Shown: piece after piece, positions 1 through 9,900 of the stretch
Layout of the letters: every line of letters starts with the position of its first letter
Position numbering within the stretch: position 1 is the stretch's first letter
DNA from: Mnemiopsis leidyi
Lineage: Eukaryota > Ctenophora > Tentaculata > Lobata > Bolinopsidae
Assembly: GCA_000226015.1 (NCBI GenBank)
Contig: JH153371.1
Coordinates: forward strand, 97,155-119,035
DNA length: 21,881 bases
Direction of reading: 5' to 3'
The notes under the pieces: generated by a model
The model's input: only the letters and a program-made list of their open reading frames with translations
What the model was told of the DNA's origin: nothing
The model's database searches: none
Position numbers and translations under genes: made by a program

Positions 1-460
1 AAACCGGATCGGAATTCGGAGTGGAGCGTAGAGAGAGAGAGAGAGAGTGATCCACGCAGCGCCCGGTACTGGTAGCATTTTGATGTAGTTGTACAGGCAC
101 TGCCATTTAAAACTATGGGAATTTTCGAATTAAACTTATTGAAGTCAAAGGATATAACTATAAGCAATATGGTCTCACCAAGGCTATACTAAAAATACAC
201 TGCCAGTGTCACTGTCAAACTTCATTATATGTACAACGTATTTGATGCGCGTGATTGGAGTGTTTGGACTTAGGTGTTTGGACTTGGGAGTTTGAGTATG
301 GTACTGGTAGTGGGACTGTTGCTCACTATGGGACCCTACTAAAGTTACAGAAATATTAGATAAGGTTTTTCGGACTACTAGAACCGGAAGAAGCTTATCT
401 AAGGTTCTCCGTCTCGCTCTGATAGTGATACCCAGAATTACGCTTAAAAGTCATTTGAGA
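1..460. other. Region downstream of the TIR gene, no gene seen
   Basis: This stretch lies 3' of the TIR gene stop on the minus strand. It contains a (GA)n microsatellite at 31-47 and otherwise AT-rich sequence. I see no convincing exon on either strand. I find no minus-strand AATAAA here (it would read TTTATT on the plus strand), so the TIR transcript's polyadenylation site is not identified. Confidence 0.5.
31..47. repeat. (GA)n microsatellite
   Basis: Seventeen bases of perfect alternating G and A, read directly from the sequence. Confidence 0.9.
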
Positions 461-829
461 TTAGGAAGCGGCCCCACCTAAGTGTAAATATTGTTCCTGC
501 AAATCAGGCTGTGAGGTGATGGTAAAGTTCGACTGACAACTGTCCTCGCTTTTTTGTCTGGTTATCTCGGTCAGGCCCGTCGAGCTGGACGAATCCGAAC
601 CTGATCTCGAACGGTTGGATTTCCCACGAAACTTGCTAATTATCTGTTGCGGTAGTGAGTCTATACTTGATCTGAGGGATTGTAAAGGTCCGGAACATCC
701 GTTATCAAGCTCTTGAGAGAAGTGAGATAGTAGTGGATCGGATACAATTGTTGTGGGAAAATCTAGAGGTTGTGGTGTTGTGCCTGGTGCTCTAAGTCCG
801 ATCTCTTTCTCTGTTGTCTGGGGTATTAT
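461..829 (-). CDS. TIR gene exon 4 (Ser-rich tail and stop)
   Basis: Acceptor CAATTTTCAG opens a 122-codon frame in phase 0, matching the donor phase of exon 3. The product has no recognised domain. It is rich in Ser, Thr, Pro and Gln, with the stretch GSDSSSSTGL, and probably disordered. It ends with TAA at 461-463. Another exon could lie in the 427-bp intron before it, so its membership of this gene is likely but not certain. Confidence 0.7.
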   Translation of the reverse strand: MIPQTTEKEIGLRAPGTTPQPLDFPTTIVSDPLLSHFSQELDNGCSGPLQSLRSSIDSLPQQIISKFRGKSNRSRSGSDSSSSTGLTEITRQKSEDSCQSNFTITSQPDLQEQYLHLGGAAS

Positions 830-2114
830 CTGAAAATTGTTTATCAATCAATGCTGCACTTATTGGTTAACTTAACATTTATATACGTCGTGAATGCATG
901 CAATTGCATGTAGTAATAGTTATACATTTGATGCAGGTAATAATACATTTGATTTCATTTTTAATTCTGATCTAGAGAAAGGTACTTTCAGGGAAAGGTC
1001 ACAGATCGTTTATAATTATGTCGTCGATCGCGTGATAGTAATGCTCGAATTTGATTGTGATTGGCCGTACCTAAGTTCTCATTGTACCCAACTTCTCATT
1101 GTACCTAAGTTCTTATTTTCCAATAGCTGTCATGTCAAATGATAAGATTTGTGACCCTTCCCCAAACATACCTTTCTATATGAATCATACCGACATTTTT
1201 ATGTGATGGTATTGGTAATGACCTCAACAGTGAACATCTACTCAGATCTATCTAACCTTATAGAAGTTGAGCTGCTTCACGAGCTTCACAATAGCCTCAT
1301 CATAGGCTATCTTATCATTCTCAACTTGAGTAAAGTCAACGTGGAGTAAGTGAGATGTCAGTAATCCTAGCCAGCCTGAAACGGAATAAGTAGATGGTAC
1401 TGTTATAGTTGTCGCGGTGATACCCGACTCTCGCAGCTCAAAGCTGAACGAGATCGTTTCGTTAGAACGGTAAAGGTATAAGGTATTGGTTATAACGGAT
1501 GTAATCTCGTCAAGTACTTTAGCTGTTAACATTGCTGTTGGCCACATCTCAAAGTTTTCGCATCCAAAGTTATAAGATTTGAAGTTTTACTTCTCCATGA
1601 GTCATCCACCTACCCTCAGGTTTATACCGACACCCCTGCTTCTTCCTGATATCCTGCACCAAACAGGGTATTATGGTGACTTTCTTGCTCCCCGCGTAGG
1701 TCAATTCCCGTTCCCCATTTTCCGAAGTCTCGTACCGCTCAGTCATGAAGCAGATTATAGCGCTACTGTGTTCTACGCTGCTTGCCATGCAGGCGAAAAT
1801 GTTCCCTCCGTTTATACCTGCGTTTTGAGACAATAACACGGCACTGGGACTTTTGATTTTTAATTGGCAATTTCACTTGGAACGTAGTGCTACAAAGAAT
1901 CTTTTTCTGGAGTAGTAACTAGTAAGACGATTGATTTAACCTCCCCCTGATTGATTCCCTGATCAGACAGTAACCAAGTCTACAGAACGTTTCACTAACC
2001 TCCCATTACATCCATCCAGACCCGGTAACCAAGACTAGTCAAACTGTTGTACACTCGTATCACGAGCTCTTGAGAACCCCACTGATACGATAACATCACG
2101 TGTTTTTCTGACAT
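461..2114 (-). CDS. TIR-domain protein with Ser-rich C-terminal tail (4 exons)
   Basis: The gene model has four exons on the minus strand, 2114-2000, 1817-1614, 1375-1257 and 829-461, giving 268 codons plus stop. Junction phases are 1, 1 and 0, and all introns are GT-AG. Residues 1 to about 146 form a TIR-like domain. A first beta strand and BB-loop region shows SYQW (9-12) and VWMDV (32-36). The core IICFMTERY is followed by RELTYA with Glu76, then a TIIP strand, and PEGWLG (105-110) near the end, a motif familiar from invertebrate TIR_2-type proteins. TIR domains act in the cytosol as signalling adaptors or NAD-cleaving enzymes. Glu76 sits where TIR NADases carry their catalytic Glu, but activity is inference. 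Residues 147-268 are low-complexity and rich in Ser, Thr and Gln, with a poly-Ser cluster. There is no signal peptide or membrane segment. The start is the ATG at 2114, with an in-frame TAA just upstream. An upstream exon spliced at the nearby TCAG is an alternative. Confidence 0.82.
1067..1117. repeat. 17-bp tandem repeat, 3 units
   Basis: Three consecutive 17-bp units of the form GTACCTAAGTTCTCATT, with a few substitutions, lie inside the last intron of the TIR gene. The local plus-strand ORF at 894-1142 runs through it and has no recognisable content. Confidence 0.75.
1257..1375 (-). CDS. TIR gene exon 3 (GWLG segment)
   Basis: A strong acceptor, TTCCGTTTCAG, joins in phase 1 so that the junction reads KPEGWLGLL, the typical C-terminal signature of these TIR domains. 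The donor is GTTAGA, phase 0. Without splicing, the frame would stop three codons later (KVR*). Confidence 0.8.
1614..1817 (-). CDS. TIR gene exon 2 (TIR core)
   Basis: The exon runs from acceptor AACGCAG to donor GTAGGT, with phase 1 at both ends. It encodes the central TIR segment, including INGGNIF, VEHSSAIICFMTERY, the RELTYA helix with the candidate catalytic Glu, and TIIPCLVQ. The plus-strand ORF over the same bases is its shadow. Confidence 0.85.
2000..2114 (-). CDS. TIR gene exon 1
   Basis: This exon encodes the start of the TIR fold: MSEKHVMLSYQW, then the helix and the GYRVWMDV strand. It ends in phase 1 at donor GTTAGT. The ATG is preceded in frame by TAA about seven codons upstream. 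A TCAG immediately after the ATG could instead be an acceptor for an unseen upstream exon. Confidence 0.75.
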
Positions 2115-3453
2115 TTTGAGCGGTGTTAAATGTTAATCTCGGTGTTAGTTTCTCCAGGTCCCCTTGTTTGCCGTGTTTATCCTGATTCAGCTGTGTGTCA
2201 TTAGGTAACTGAGTCCATGTCTGATGAACTATGGTGTCGTTAGGAGCTATGGTGTTACATGTTGTCAGAAGATGGATCACTAGCCAACAGCTTTTATGTG
2301 ATTGAAATAAAACCAAAAAAGAGAATGATAGAAAAAGGACAACAAAAGAAATAAAATTTATAGGGTTTTAATGCAAACATAAAATACAAATTTACTAAAA
2401 ATTTAAAGGATGTAGGGCTCTGAAACAAGGATTCGTCTGACATAATATGATCATTACGGTTATATAGCACCCTCTGTTGAGCCAAAAGTAGTGACATCAT
2501 CCAACTAAGTTATAACGTATATATTCGATTCGATTTGAGCAAAATTTGAAACAAAGGCAGAACTTACAGCCTAATTATTCCTACTAACATTATTTGTAAC
2601 TATCTTGAGAAGCAGTTCCAAATCTCAGACCTTCCGGGCCCCGAGATGCACATACAAACCTTTTATAAGCTGGTTATTAGGGTAGAACCGTAAACCGACA
2701 TGTTTGAGCAACAAAGTATTGAAATAAAGAACGCGATAAGTGCTTCTGTAGAATGTGGATGTAGGTGCAAATTGCATGGCAGCATGCCAACATAGAAATT
2801 AGACGTCTATCACTATTCAATATGATCCTTACACGAATGCTCGAAACATAGCTTGACCACGTTGCAACGTTAAACATCGATAACGTTGAATATGTTGAAT
2901 ATGTTAGTTATAACGTTAAACAGAAAACGTTAGATAGATTTAAGTCTAATCGTCATATAACACAATCGAAAGAATGAACTTACTAGCAGTGTTATATTTC
3001 AATTGCTAGTGCCTCTCGAGCTCTAGCTGTTGCCATGGTTGCATGAGTGTTAGGAAGTTCTTATTGTGGCGCATACATCATAAAACTGGGCAGTTCGCAT
3101 AGTCTTCATGTGTTTGTTAGGTATCAAATTTATCGGCGGAATCTTGAGATTATGGTTCAAGCAGCTGTATTAGCGTTAACCTATTCCAATTATAAGTTCC
3201 TTCGTTCGAAACATAAACAAAGTAAGGCAATAAGAATTTAGATCAACTGAATGTCTTTAAAAGAATTATAGAAAAATCATGCAAGATGTTCAATTGTCTG
3301 ACAGAAATATTCAAGTTATAATTCATGAATACTTAACAGAGGTGAGTGGTAACCTAAGACATTTATAAATTGATCAAATCAATACGTAGGGTCGTAGGAA
3401 TTCGTAAAATAGGTTGAATAAATAAACTGTCCTAGTGTCCTATAAATTCTGAC
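2115..3453. other. Intergenic region between TIR and sushi genes
   Basis: This is 1.3 kb of AT-rich sequence that separates the sushi gene's stop from the TIR gene's start. It should contain the TIR gene promoter and the sushi gene's 3' UTR. I see no convincing exon. Short ORFs here are hydrophobic or low-complexity and lack good splice sites. No clear minus-strand AATAAA was found for the sushi gene. Confidence 0.5.
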
Positions 3454-3631
3454 TCAAGTAAACCACAAAAACACCACGATGATAACTTTGACGACACCAA
3501 TAAGGGTGTGGTGATGAGTGAGGTTGTAAGCGGACGACGTTGTCATGGAAACCAGGACACATTCCGGAGAGAGGTTGCTCCACTGGTAATCGCTTGTACA
3601 GGTGGTAGTCTTGTATCCCACCAAGTGGTAC
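3454..3631 (-). CDS. Sushi gene exon 7 (end of module three, hydrophobic tail)
   Basis: After acceptor ATTACACAG the exon reads YHLVGYKTTTC...QWSNLSPEC, closing module three. A Ser/Thr spacer with an NLT sequon and a 16-residue hydrophobic stretch follow, directly before TGA at 3454-3456. The hydrophobic end without a cytoplasmic tail resembles a GPI-attachment signal. One Lys interrupts it. Confidence 0.75.
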
Positions 3632-5791
3632 CTGTGTAATCCTATAGTTAAGATAGATAAAACTTTAGATCTTAATTCAGAAGTTTTTGTTTCACAGACA
3701 GTAAGATGGAAAATAGATTTTAAATGACACTCTTGAGAGTAATTGTTCTTGGTATTTTTTGAAAGTCTTCACTTTTGAGTCTCATATCTATCTACGGAAC
3801 AGTTGAATAGGTACAAAACGATCTAAATAACAGCTGACTATCCAAAAACTGCTGACTATCTACAAAAGTACAAAACTATACTGACCCTGCATTACATTCG
3901 AAGGGCAGAATATCTCCGATAGTGAAGGGTGGCTCGCCTGTCTGACCCGTTAGTTGAGCTCGAGTAAACCTGTTGGTTTTGATTTACAGCTGATAATGAC
4001 GTTTTGTATCAGAATGACAATGATCATGAACATTAATAATTAAGAAATGGTGAAATGACAACTTAAAAGAATTTTGAAATCTATATAAGTTTGTATATTA
4101 TTTCCATTATGATATTGATTTAAAACGACAAAACATACCCGTTGCTTATATTTCGAATATCTGGACATCCGTTCACACATTTTATCAGTTCCTCAAAGCT
4201 TGGAGTCCAGCCGTTAGCACCTCCTTAGATAAGATATTGGGTTATCATATCAAGATCTACCACGTTCTTAAAAATTTGAATCTTGCTTCTTTTTTCTTGT
4301 AGGAGGACACTTGTTAATAAGGATACCTATTGAGTAGATAATCGCATAATCGCATAAAAAAATCTCCCTGCATTTGATTATCATGAAGAAGTCTTACTTA
4401 ATGGCTTTTCATTATGTAGTATGTAGCTTAAGTAAGGGTAAAGATAATCCCGAACTATGCCAATTTTTAAAGTACTAAAAACAAAAAAACCTGTTTGGCA
4501 TTGGACTTCTGTTTTGCCGGCGTCTCCTACTGCTTGAGCGAACTTTGGAGCACAAGAAACAGTTACTTTCTCGTCACTAATCCGTATCGGGGGCGAGTTC
4601 GCCTCGTTACCTGGAAAGGAGAAAATCTTGATGTTTCGGGCATCGAAAAATATAACATCACGGAAATAACAAATTGTTTATGATTGATTAAATTCACCCA
4701 GGATGATCTGGAGCTCAGCTGCCCAGTCGCTGGGTTTCGGCAGATAATTTCAATCAATGAGACAATTTTATCTTGTATTTCAGATATTTTATGTAGTTCA
4801 GAGTTCAAACATTCTTCCTACCTAACATTATGGAGGGATACTTGATTGTTTGACCGGCAGCTCTGATTGGATTACAACCTCGTGCACAGTAAAACTTTCT
4901 TGTGCCCTGATTGTAATCGTTATTCACTACGTCCTTCACGAATATGTTGGGTATCATGTTGTTCACGGTGCATGTCCCTGAAGTTTAAATTAATCAGATT
5001 TTAGGATGCTTTAGCATTATAGCTTCAGTGACATTGTGGTAAATTAACTAAGATGCAAATTTTGACTTCTTCATCACGTGAATGTAAGATCCTCCTGAAT
5101 TCAGATTGGTATTTTCGTGATCTTCAATACAAAACAACTGACCCGTAATTTTCCCATCAATATCAACTCTGGTAATGTTCACGTTCTCCACAGCTCTTAC
5201 TCCATTGACAAACACGTGCTTACTGTCCGTGCACTCCATCACAAACTCTTTGTCGTCCTGTAACAATGTGTAAAGTGAAGACATAACTAACACCTAGCTA
5301 ATAGCTGGAGAAATCGAATACTGGTTGGTTTCTTTTGGGTAGAGCTTATTGATATGGTATTGACAAGGGAAAAAACTGGCACAGTACCGGTTTTTACATG
5401 CACAGTACAACTCCGATAGTATATCATAATGTAATAAATCAAATTGATTAAATTATGGGTAAAGTGTAAACTCAACACCATAGATATTATTTAGATTTGA
5501 ATTATATTTGCTTTCTACCTAATAAAAATTTCGCGTCCGATAATTATTGCAATTCAAATTATGCTATTTTTTAGTCTAACGAGACCATGCTGGATAGGAT
5601 AATTTCCACTGTATGTCAAACAGTGCCTCCCTATAAGTATCTAGTCTTACCAGCAAGGCGAGGTTATTGTCATCGAACTGTGCACTGGCGAACTTTACAT
5701 TTGACTCCGGCACTGCTGATCTCTCAAGCGGACACGTACCCCGGCATTCAGAGAAACACAAAACAAACAGAATAACAGTAAAAGCAAACAT
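3454..5791 (-). CDS. Secreted/anchored sushi (CCP) domain protein (7 exons)
   Basis: The gene model has exons 5791-5651, 5257-5143, 4977-4822, 4610-4491, 4223-4139, 3969-3886 and 3631-3454, giving 292 codons plus stop with every junction in phase (0,1,1,1,2,2). Residues 1-18 are a signal peptide (MFAFTVILFVLCF). Three four-cysteine modules follow. The first is degenerate, with Cys20, 56, 88 and 116. The second has Cys120, 157, 175 and 193. The third is a textbook sushi domain (CPDIRNISNG...FEC...TTC...QW...PEC) with Cys197, 231, 245 and 258. Sushi domains bind proteins or glycans outside the cell, as in complement regulators and adhesion or receptor ectodomains. N-glycosylation sequons lie at N74, N202 and N270. 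The C-terminus is a short hydrophobic stretch (LIGVVKVIIVVFLWF) at the very end, which suggests a GPI-anchor signal or a tail anchor. The start ATG has an in-frame TAG two codons upstream. The partner molecule is unknown. Confidence 0.8.
3886..3969 (-). CDS. Sushi gene exon 6
   Basis: This 84-bp exon runs from acceptor ACCAACAG to donor GTCAGT, phase 2 in and out. It encodes the middle of module three (FTIGDILPFECNA). Confidence 0.78.
4139..4223 (-). CDS. Sushi gene exon 5
   Basis: This 85-bp exon runs from acceptor ATCTAAG to donor GTATGT, phase 1 in and phase 2 out. It encodes the end of module two (GANGWTPSFEELIKC) and the start of module three (CPDIRNISN). Confidence 0.78.
4491..4610 (-). 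CDS. Sushi gene exon 4
   Basis: A strong acceptor (CTCCTTTCCAG) opens a phase-1 frame with KVTVSCAPKF and TEVQCQT, the second and third cysteines of module two. The donor is CAG|GTTTTT, which is weak. Overlapping ORFs on the plus strand and in another minus frame (about 4495-4808) are shadows. Confidence 0.75.
4822..4977 (-). CDS. Sushi gene exon 3
   Basis: The exon runs from acceptor AACTTCAG to donor GTAGGA, phase 1 in and out. It contains Cys88, Cys116 and Cys120 and links modules one and two (KFYCARGCNPI). Of the three frames only this one is open throughout. It is not visible as a long ORF because it is short. Confidence 0.75.
5143..5257 (-). CDS. Sushi gene exon 2
   Basis: The exon runs from acceptor TTGTTACAG to donor GTCAGT, phase 1. 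It encodes FVMEC through VDIDGKIT. The phase-1 donor GTCAGT is needed to join exon 3 in frame (KITG|TCT). The unspliced frame would run on to a stop at 5048. An alternative phase-1 donor, GTAAGC, lies early in the exon. Confidence 0.72.
5651..5791 (-). CDS. Sushi gene exon 1 (signal peptide)
   Basis: The 47-codon exon encodes the signal peptide and the first module cysteine (GTCPLE), and ends in phase 0 at donor GTAAGA. Reading through the donor gives only a short extension before a stop. Confidence 0.8.
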
Positions 5792-6820
5792 AAGCTACCA
5801 AGAATAGGGTTTCTCTGGCACACACAGGAGAAGTATAAAACTGCTGCAATGCAAGGTTGGTTTATGATTATCGTGACGAGTACAATACCAGGAAGTGTGG
5901 GGCACAGACTGATGTACGGTTCTCGAATAAGCAACACGACCGGTGTTTTGTGTGCTTGTACCATGCTTATCTCTTTCAGCTGCCAAGTCTTACGGCTTTT
6001 AAAGATCTTTTTATGATACTGACGGGTGATGACCCAAGAGTAAAAATGCCTTGAAGGATGCTAGATAGTGTATGCTTTTGGATTTTAAATCTTTGTTCCC
6101 GCTCTTGCATAAACTCATTTTTTTCAATCAATTTATATCCATGCAATCGGTGTCTCTTGTTTCTGTATCAATAGTTTGGAAGACTAATTTATGTCATAAT
6201 ATTTATATCTAACATTGCTGGACATCACAGAATTTTTGTTTAAAAATAAAAGTCCTATTGCATGAAATCTAACATGAAAATAAAAATAAGCAAACAGCAT
6301 GTCACTGACACAATGCCAGAGTAAATTTCTCGAGTTATACAATTACAAATTCAACCCGGCTTAGAAGCTACACTGCTGCAGATAAAGTAACTTTCTGTTA
6401 TCAACAACCGGCGACAAATTATAGAAAAATATATGCAAGTCAGTTCATAGAAATCGAATTCAGTTTTTCAGTTTAATTTACTGACAAAATAAAATAACGG
6501 TCCCGTAATTTGCCTTCCCAAAGAAGCAGTTTGGGAAACAATAGCCTCCGCATTGTCTGCAAGCAAACGTTAGGCTTAAGGAGATACTGACTCGTAGATT
6601 CTGCAATATCTGATGCAGAGCCTTTCAGTTTTTTATCTGATTTTATTGATGAAATGACGAATTTCAAATCAGAATTTTAATGACTATAACAAACCACGCT
6701 GCTTGTTTTTTCAACCTTGATAAAAGTTTTATAAAAAAAGGAGGACGTCAATGACTGGTTTCCCAACTTTCAGATGGCAGCATCAGCAAATTATGATGTG
6801 AAAACATCCCAGTTTTAATT
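5792..6820. other. Intergenic region between sushi and GPCR genes
   Basis: This 1-kb AT-rich stretch holds the 3' UTR of the GPCR gene, with one polyadenylation signal, and presumably the promoter of the sushi gene. A minus-strand TATA-like TTTATAC lies about 50 bp upstream of the sushi ATG, without other support. The hydrophobic ORF at 5695-5964 is out of frame with sushi exon 1, and I treat it as spurious. Confidence 0.5.
6642..6647 (-). terminator. Candidate poly(A) signal of the GPCR gene
   Basis: The minus strand reads AATAAA here, about 175 bases downstream of the GPCR stop codon. This spacing is reasonable for a short 3' UTR in an AT-rich genome, but the hexamer is also expected by chance. 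Confidence 0.45.
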
Positions 6821-6979
6821 CTATGTGAACAGGTTCCTCAAGGTAGATTTTATGTTCCTATGCATCGTGCCGTATATGATGACGTTAATGCAAGCGCTGA
6901 TGAAAGCTAGACAGACACTTGCGAAAACAAACTGATTAACGCCTGTCGACAAGGCTCCTTTGTTCACGAGGATCAATAC
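6821..6979 (-). CDS. GPCR exon 10 (TM7, helix 8, stop)
   Basis: A strong acceptor (T-rich tract then CAG) opens phase 0 with TM7 (FVFASVCLAFISACINVIIY) and an amphipathic helix 8 (HRNIKSTLRNLF), then TAG at 6821-6823. The C-tail is very short, with no Cys for palmitoylation. Confidence 0.9.
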   Translation of the reverse strand, partial: VLILVNKGALSTGVNQFVFASVCLAFISACINVIIYGTMHRNIKSTLRNLFT

Positions 6980-9900
6980 CTGAAAAAAAATGTTGTCGTT
7001 AGCTCGAATTGTTAGCTTGAATTGTCGTTAGCTTGAGTCGTATAAATCGTATTTGTGTATTTATTTGTCCTACTAAGTCTACTTATATACGCAATGGAAA
7101 TTTCAATTGACAGATCTGGAAATTGGAATAGGGGACAATTGAGAAACATTTTTCGTTGTATTTTAGTAAAATCCCAAGTATATAATGAGTTGATCCTGTT
7201 TTTAAATTCGTAACTGACCTGACTTATGATAAAGGGACTGAAGCAAATAAAGAATGAAAAGTACACAACTACAGTAGTCCGTGCAATCTTCTGTTGATAT
7301 CTGAAAAACAGGCTCATTTATAGTGAACTAAACAATAAACAATAATGACATTTTATATCCTCAAAATGCTTATAATGGAAAAACCTCATATTGTATCTTT
7401 AAAAACGTTCAAAAAGCTAACAGATATATTTGATATTGTAAACACAATAATAACCCGACGTTCATTTAAACTAACTTGCTCATTTTGCTGTAAGCGTTGG
7501 AGGCATGAGAAATACGTTTAAGATGGTGCAAAACAGAGCTCGTCACTGCTGAGGACATCTTCCTGGCACTGTCCTTTATCGCTGCCGCTGATTCCTCTGT
7601 CCAAGACCTGTAGGGAATACTAGGTTTGCAGATCAGTTCATCTTGTTTTAGAAATCTTGTCGTAGAAATCGAGAATGGTTTGGTAACCCGGGTGTATAAT
7701 GAGTTGCTAAAATAGACACAGAGTAGTTGCCTTGTGCACAATTAGGTTTACGGTTTTCAGTAATAAAGAATGGTTTGGGAAGAGAGCCTTTTTAAGAGAG
7801 ACGGGCTTAGTGTCGCGATGGAGGCTCACTTGAGAATAACAAATAAGATTGTTTTGTCTGTATCTTAGGGTAAGATCGATAAAGCTTGACTTCATTGGTC
7901 GGTTAAAAAACAGTTTATTTGGCGATATTGACATTTTCCATACCCTCTTCTTGAACTGTCGTGATTCGAGTCCATCTTGAATCTTGGGAAAGGGGAAGCA
8001 GTGACAGAGAGTCCAGTTCTCTTATACATGTCCTCGATGTTTGTACTACGTTTGTCTAATACTGGGGACGGCCTGAGGTATTCGAAAATGTCTTTCTTTC
8101 TCAGTCTTACATTTCCATGAAAGGAAAATTGATGGGAAGACTTTTTTGTACATTTTGGAGATACTGATTGCCCTTATCGATCAGTTTAAGACTTACGTAG
8201 TATTTTCGGACTCGGGAGTCTGACTTGGTTTGAGAGGGACATTATCACAGTGCTTTGTTACTGCCGGGAGCTCGATGTAATCATCGTCGCTCATAGACTC
8301 GTCAGATTCGCAGTTGTCAACTTTTATTCCTATACCACTCTGAAAGTTATGATTGATATCAAATCGTTAACATTCATTGCACAAATTGTTGGGTAAGACC
8401 GATGGTGAATTCTAAATCTATGTTTACTCGCATTGATATTTCGATCTAAACAGTCCTTTTGCTGATATATAGGATTGCAAGGATTACATATATGTAAAAC
8501 AAAATGAGCTAGCCGAGTCTGCAGTTTTACCGCAAAGAAACATACTCACATCTTTAGGAGCCCCATAGCCGGGTTTATCTAAAACAGAACCACTCTTCCG
8601 GAGAGACCTGGACGTGCTTCTCATGAACTTTTTAATCGTGTTTCCCATCCTGGAAATAGAAACTTCTTGGAACCGTGTTGTAGGGGGAATTAACTACCAT
8701 TATTCGATATCAGAATCTTGAATTTAACATTAAAACAATATTCTATATTGTTATATCAGCATTTTAGGGCCAAGCAGCGTCAGCACATATATTTACGATT
8801 AGCTTTAAAACTTGATTTCGATAACTCACTGCTTCGGTGATAAAACTTTTTTGGCTATTTTAAGGTAGCAGAACGTCATAACCGATAAAGGGGTCAGGAA
8901 GTTTGCAATAACGTCGATTGCCATAAATATCTGAAAATTTAAGGCGTTAAAAAATGAAAAGAAGTTGATCGTCAAAATATGCCGATTATGCCACATCAAT
9001 ATGAACCGTACAGATTGGTATGGCGTCTATGATATACTTACAAGCTTGAACCATTACGACACTACAAATTTGTTCGACTTATAATTCATGTATATATTGA
9101 AATTTGGGTAGCACGGACCTTGTGGGTGTGATTCTGAGAGTTGCTCTGTATCGTACAAGAGTTGTGTCCCACGCTAAAAACGTAGATTTCATCTGATTTG
9201 AGGTGACCCACAATTACTGGTAACTGAAATTATGGAGAGACTATTTTTACATCATATAAGAAACCTCTTAACTTATTAAGTAGAAAAGGATCAAGCATGT
9301 CAGTATAGCTGGGATAAGTGAAAAGATTAAACAAACTCACAGTGCACCAACATAAGCAGTAAGACCACATCAGGAAGATGATGATAAAACTCCGTTTTTC
9401 AGACATGATGGTGGGATATCTGACTGCGTGTAGCACTGCAAGGTACCTGTCTATTGCAACTGCTGTCATTCCTGCAAATATTTTACGTTATTTAAACCGT
9501 AATGTCTCATCCTGATTCCTGAACCTTTAAATGTTTTGCGTTATAGCTGTCGTCTCAAACTAAGCTACTATTGCTTACATTTCTTTTATTTCAGTTTGTT
9601 TCACCAGCTTCACATTTTCATCTTTCGTGCTACTCTAATTTTTCTTGGTGTAACTGTTTATATTTTTCTTACATCATTATACATTATACATTATTGTTTT
9701 ACATTTGGATCAGTCTCAAGTTATCATTTAAAAAGACTAATTTGGCATAATAATCAAATAACCATACTAAATGTAAAATTTCATAAGATTCTACCTTACC
9801 TGCTACAACCATCCGGAAAGCGAAAGTATCCGTAACACCAACTCCTGCACAAACGTGATCGTTGGCAAGAATCCAAGGATCACGTTTCACCAGGGTAACA

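Noticed and set aside
894..1142. Plus-strand ORF inside the last TIR intron
   Set aside because: It contains a 17-bp tandem repeat and shows no domain or splice signals.
1579..1836. Plus-strand ORF over TIR exon 2
   Set aside because: It is the complement of a clear TIR-coding exon on the minus strand and has no domain of its own.
2035..2316. Minus-strand ORF overlapping TIR exon 1
   Set aside because: It is in a different frame from the SYQW...WMDV TIR sequence and has no recognisable content.
4495..4808. Plus-strand ORF at 4495-4683 and alternative minus-strand ORF at 4563-4808
   Set aside because: Both overlap sushi exon 4 in other frames. Only the spliced phase-1 minus frame gives the conserved cysteines and joins its neighbours in phase.
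5695..5964. Hydrophobic minus-strand ORF with a leucine-rich run
   Set aside because: It overlaps the signal-peptide exon in another frame. The sushi frame has a better start, donor and downstream exons.
7961..7980. ATTCGAGTCC resembling a tRNA T-loop
   Set aside because: The flanking bases do not pair as a T-stem, and the sequence lies inside a GPCR coding exon on the other strand.
9536..9835. Plus-strand ORF with many aromatic residues
   Set aside because: It lies across GPCR intron 2 and the end of exon 2. Its hydrophobicity comes from AT-rich intron sequence, with no start context or splice support.
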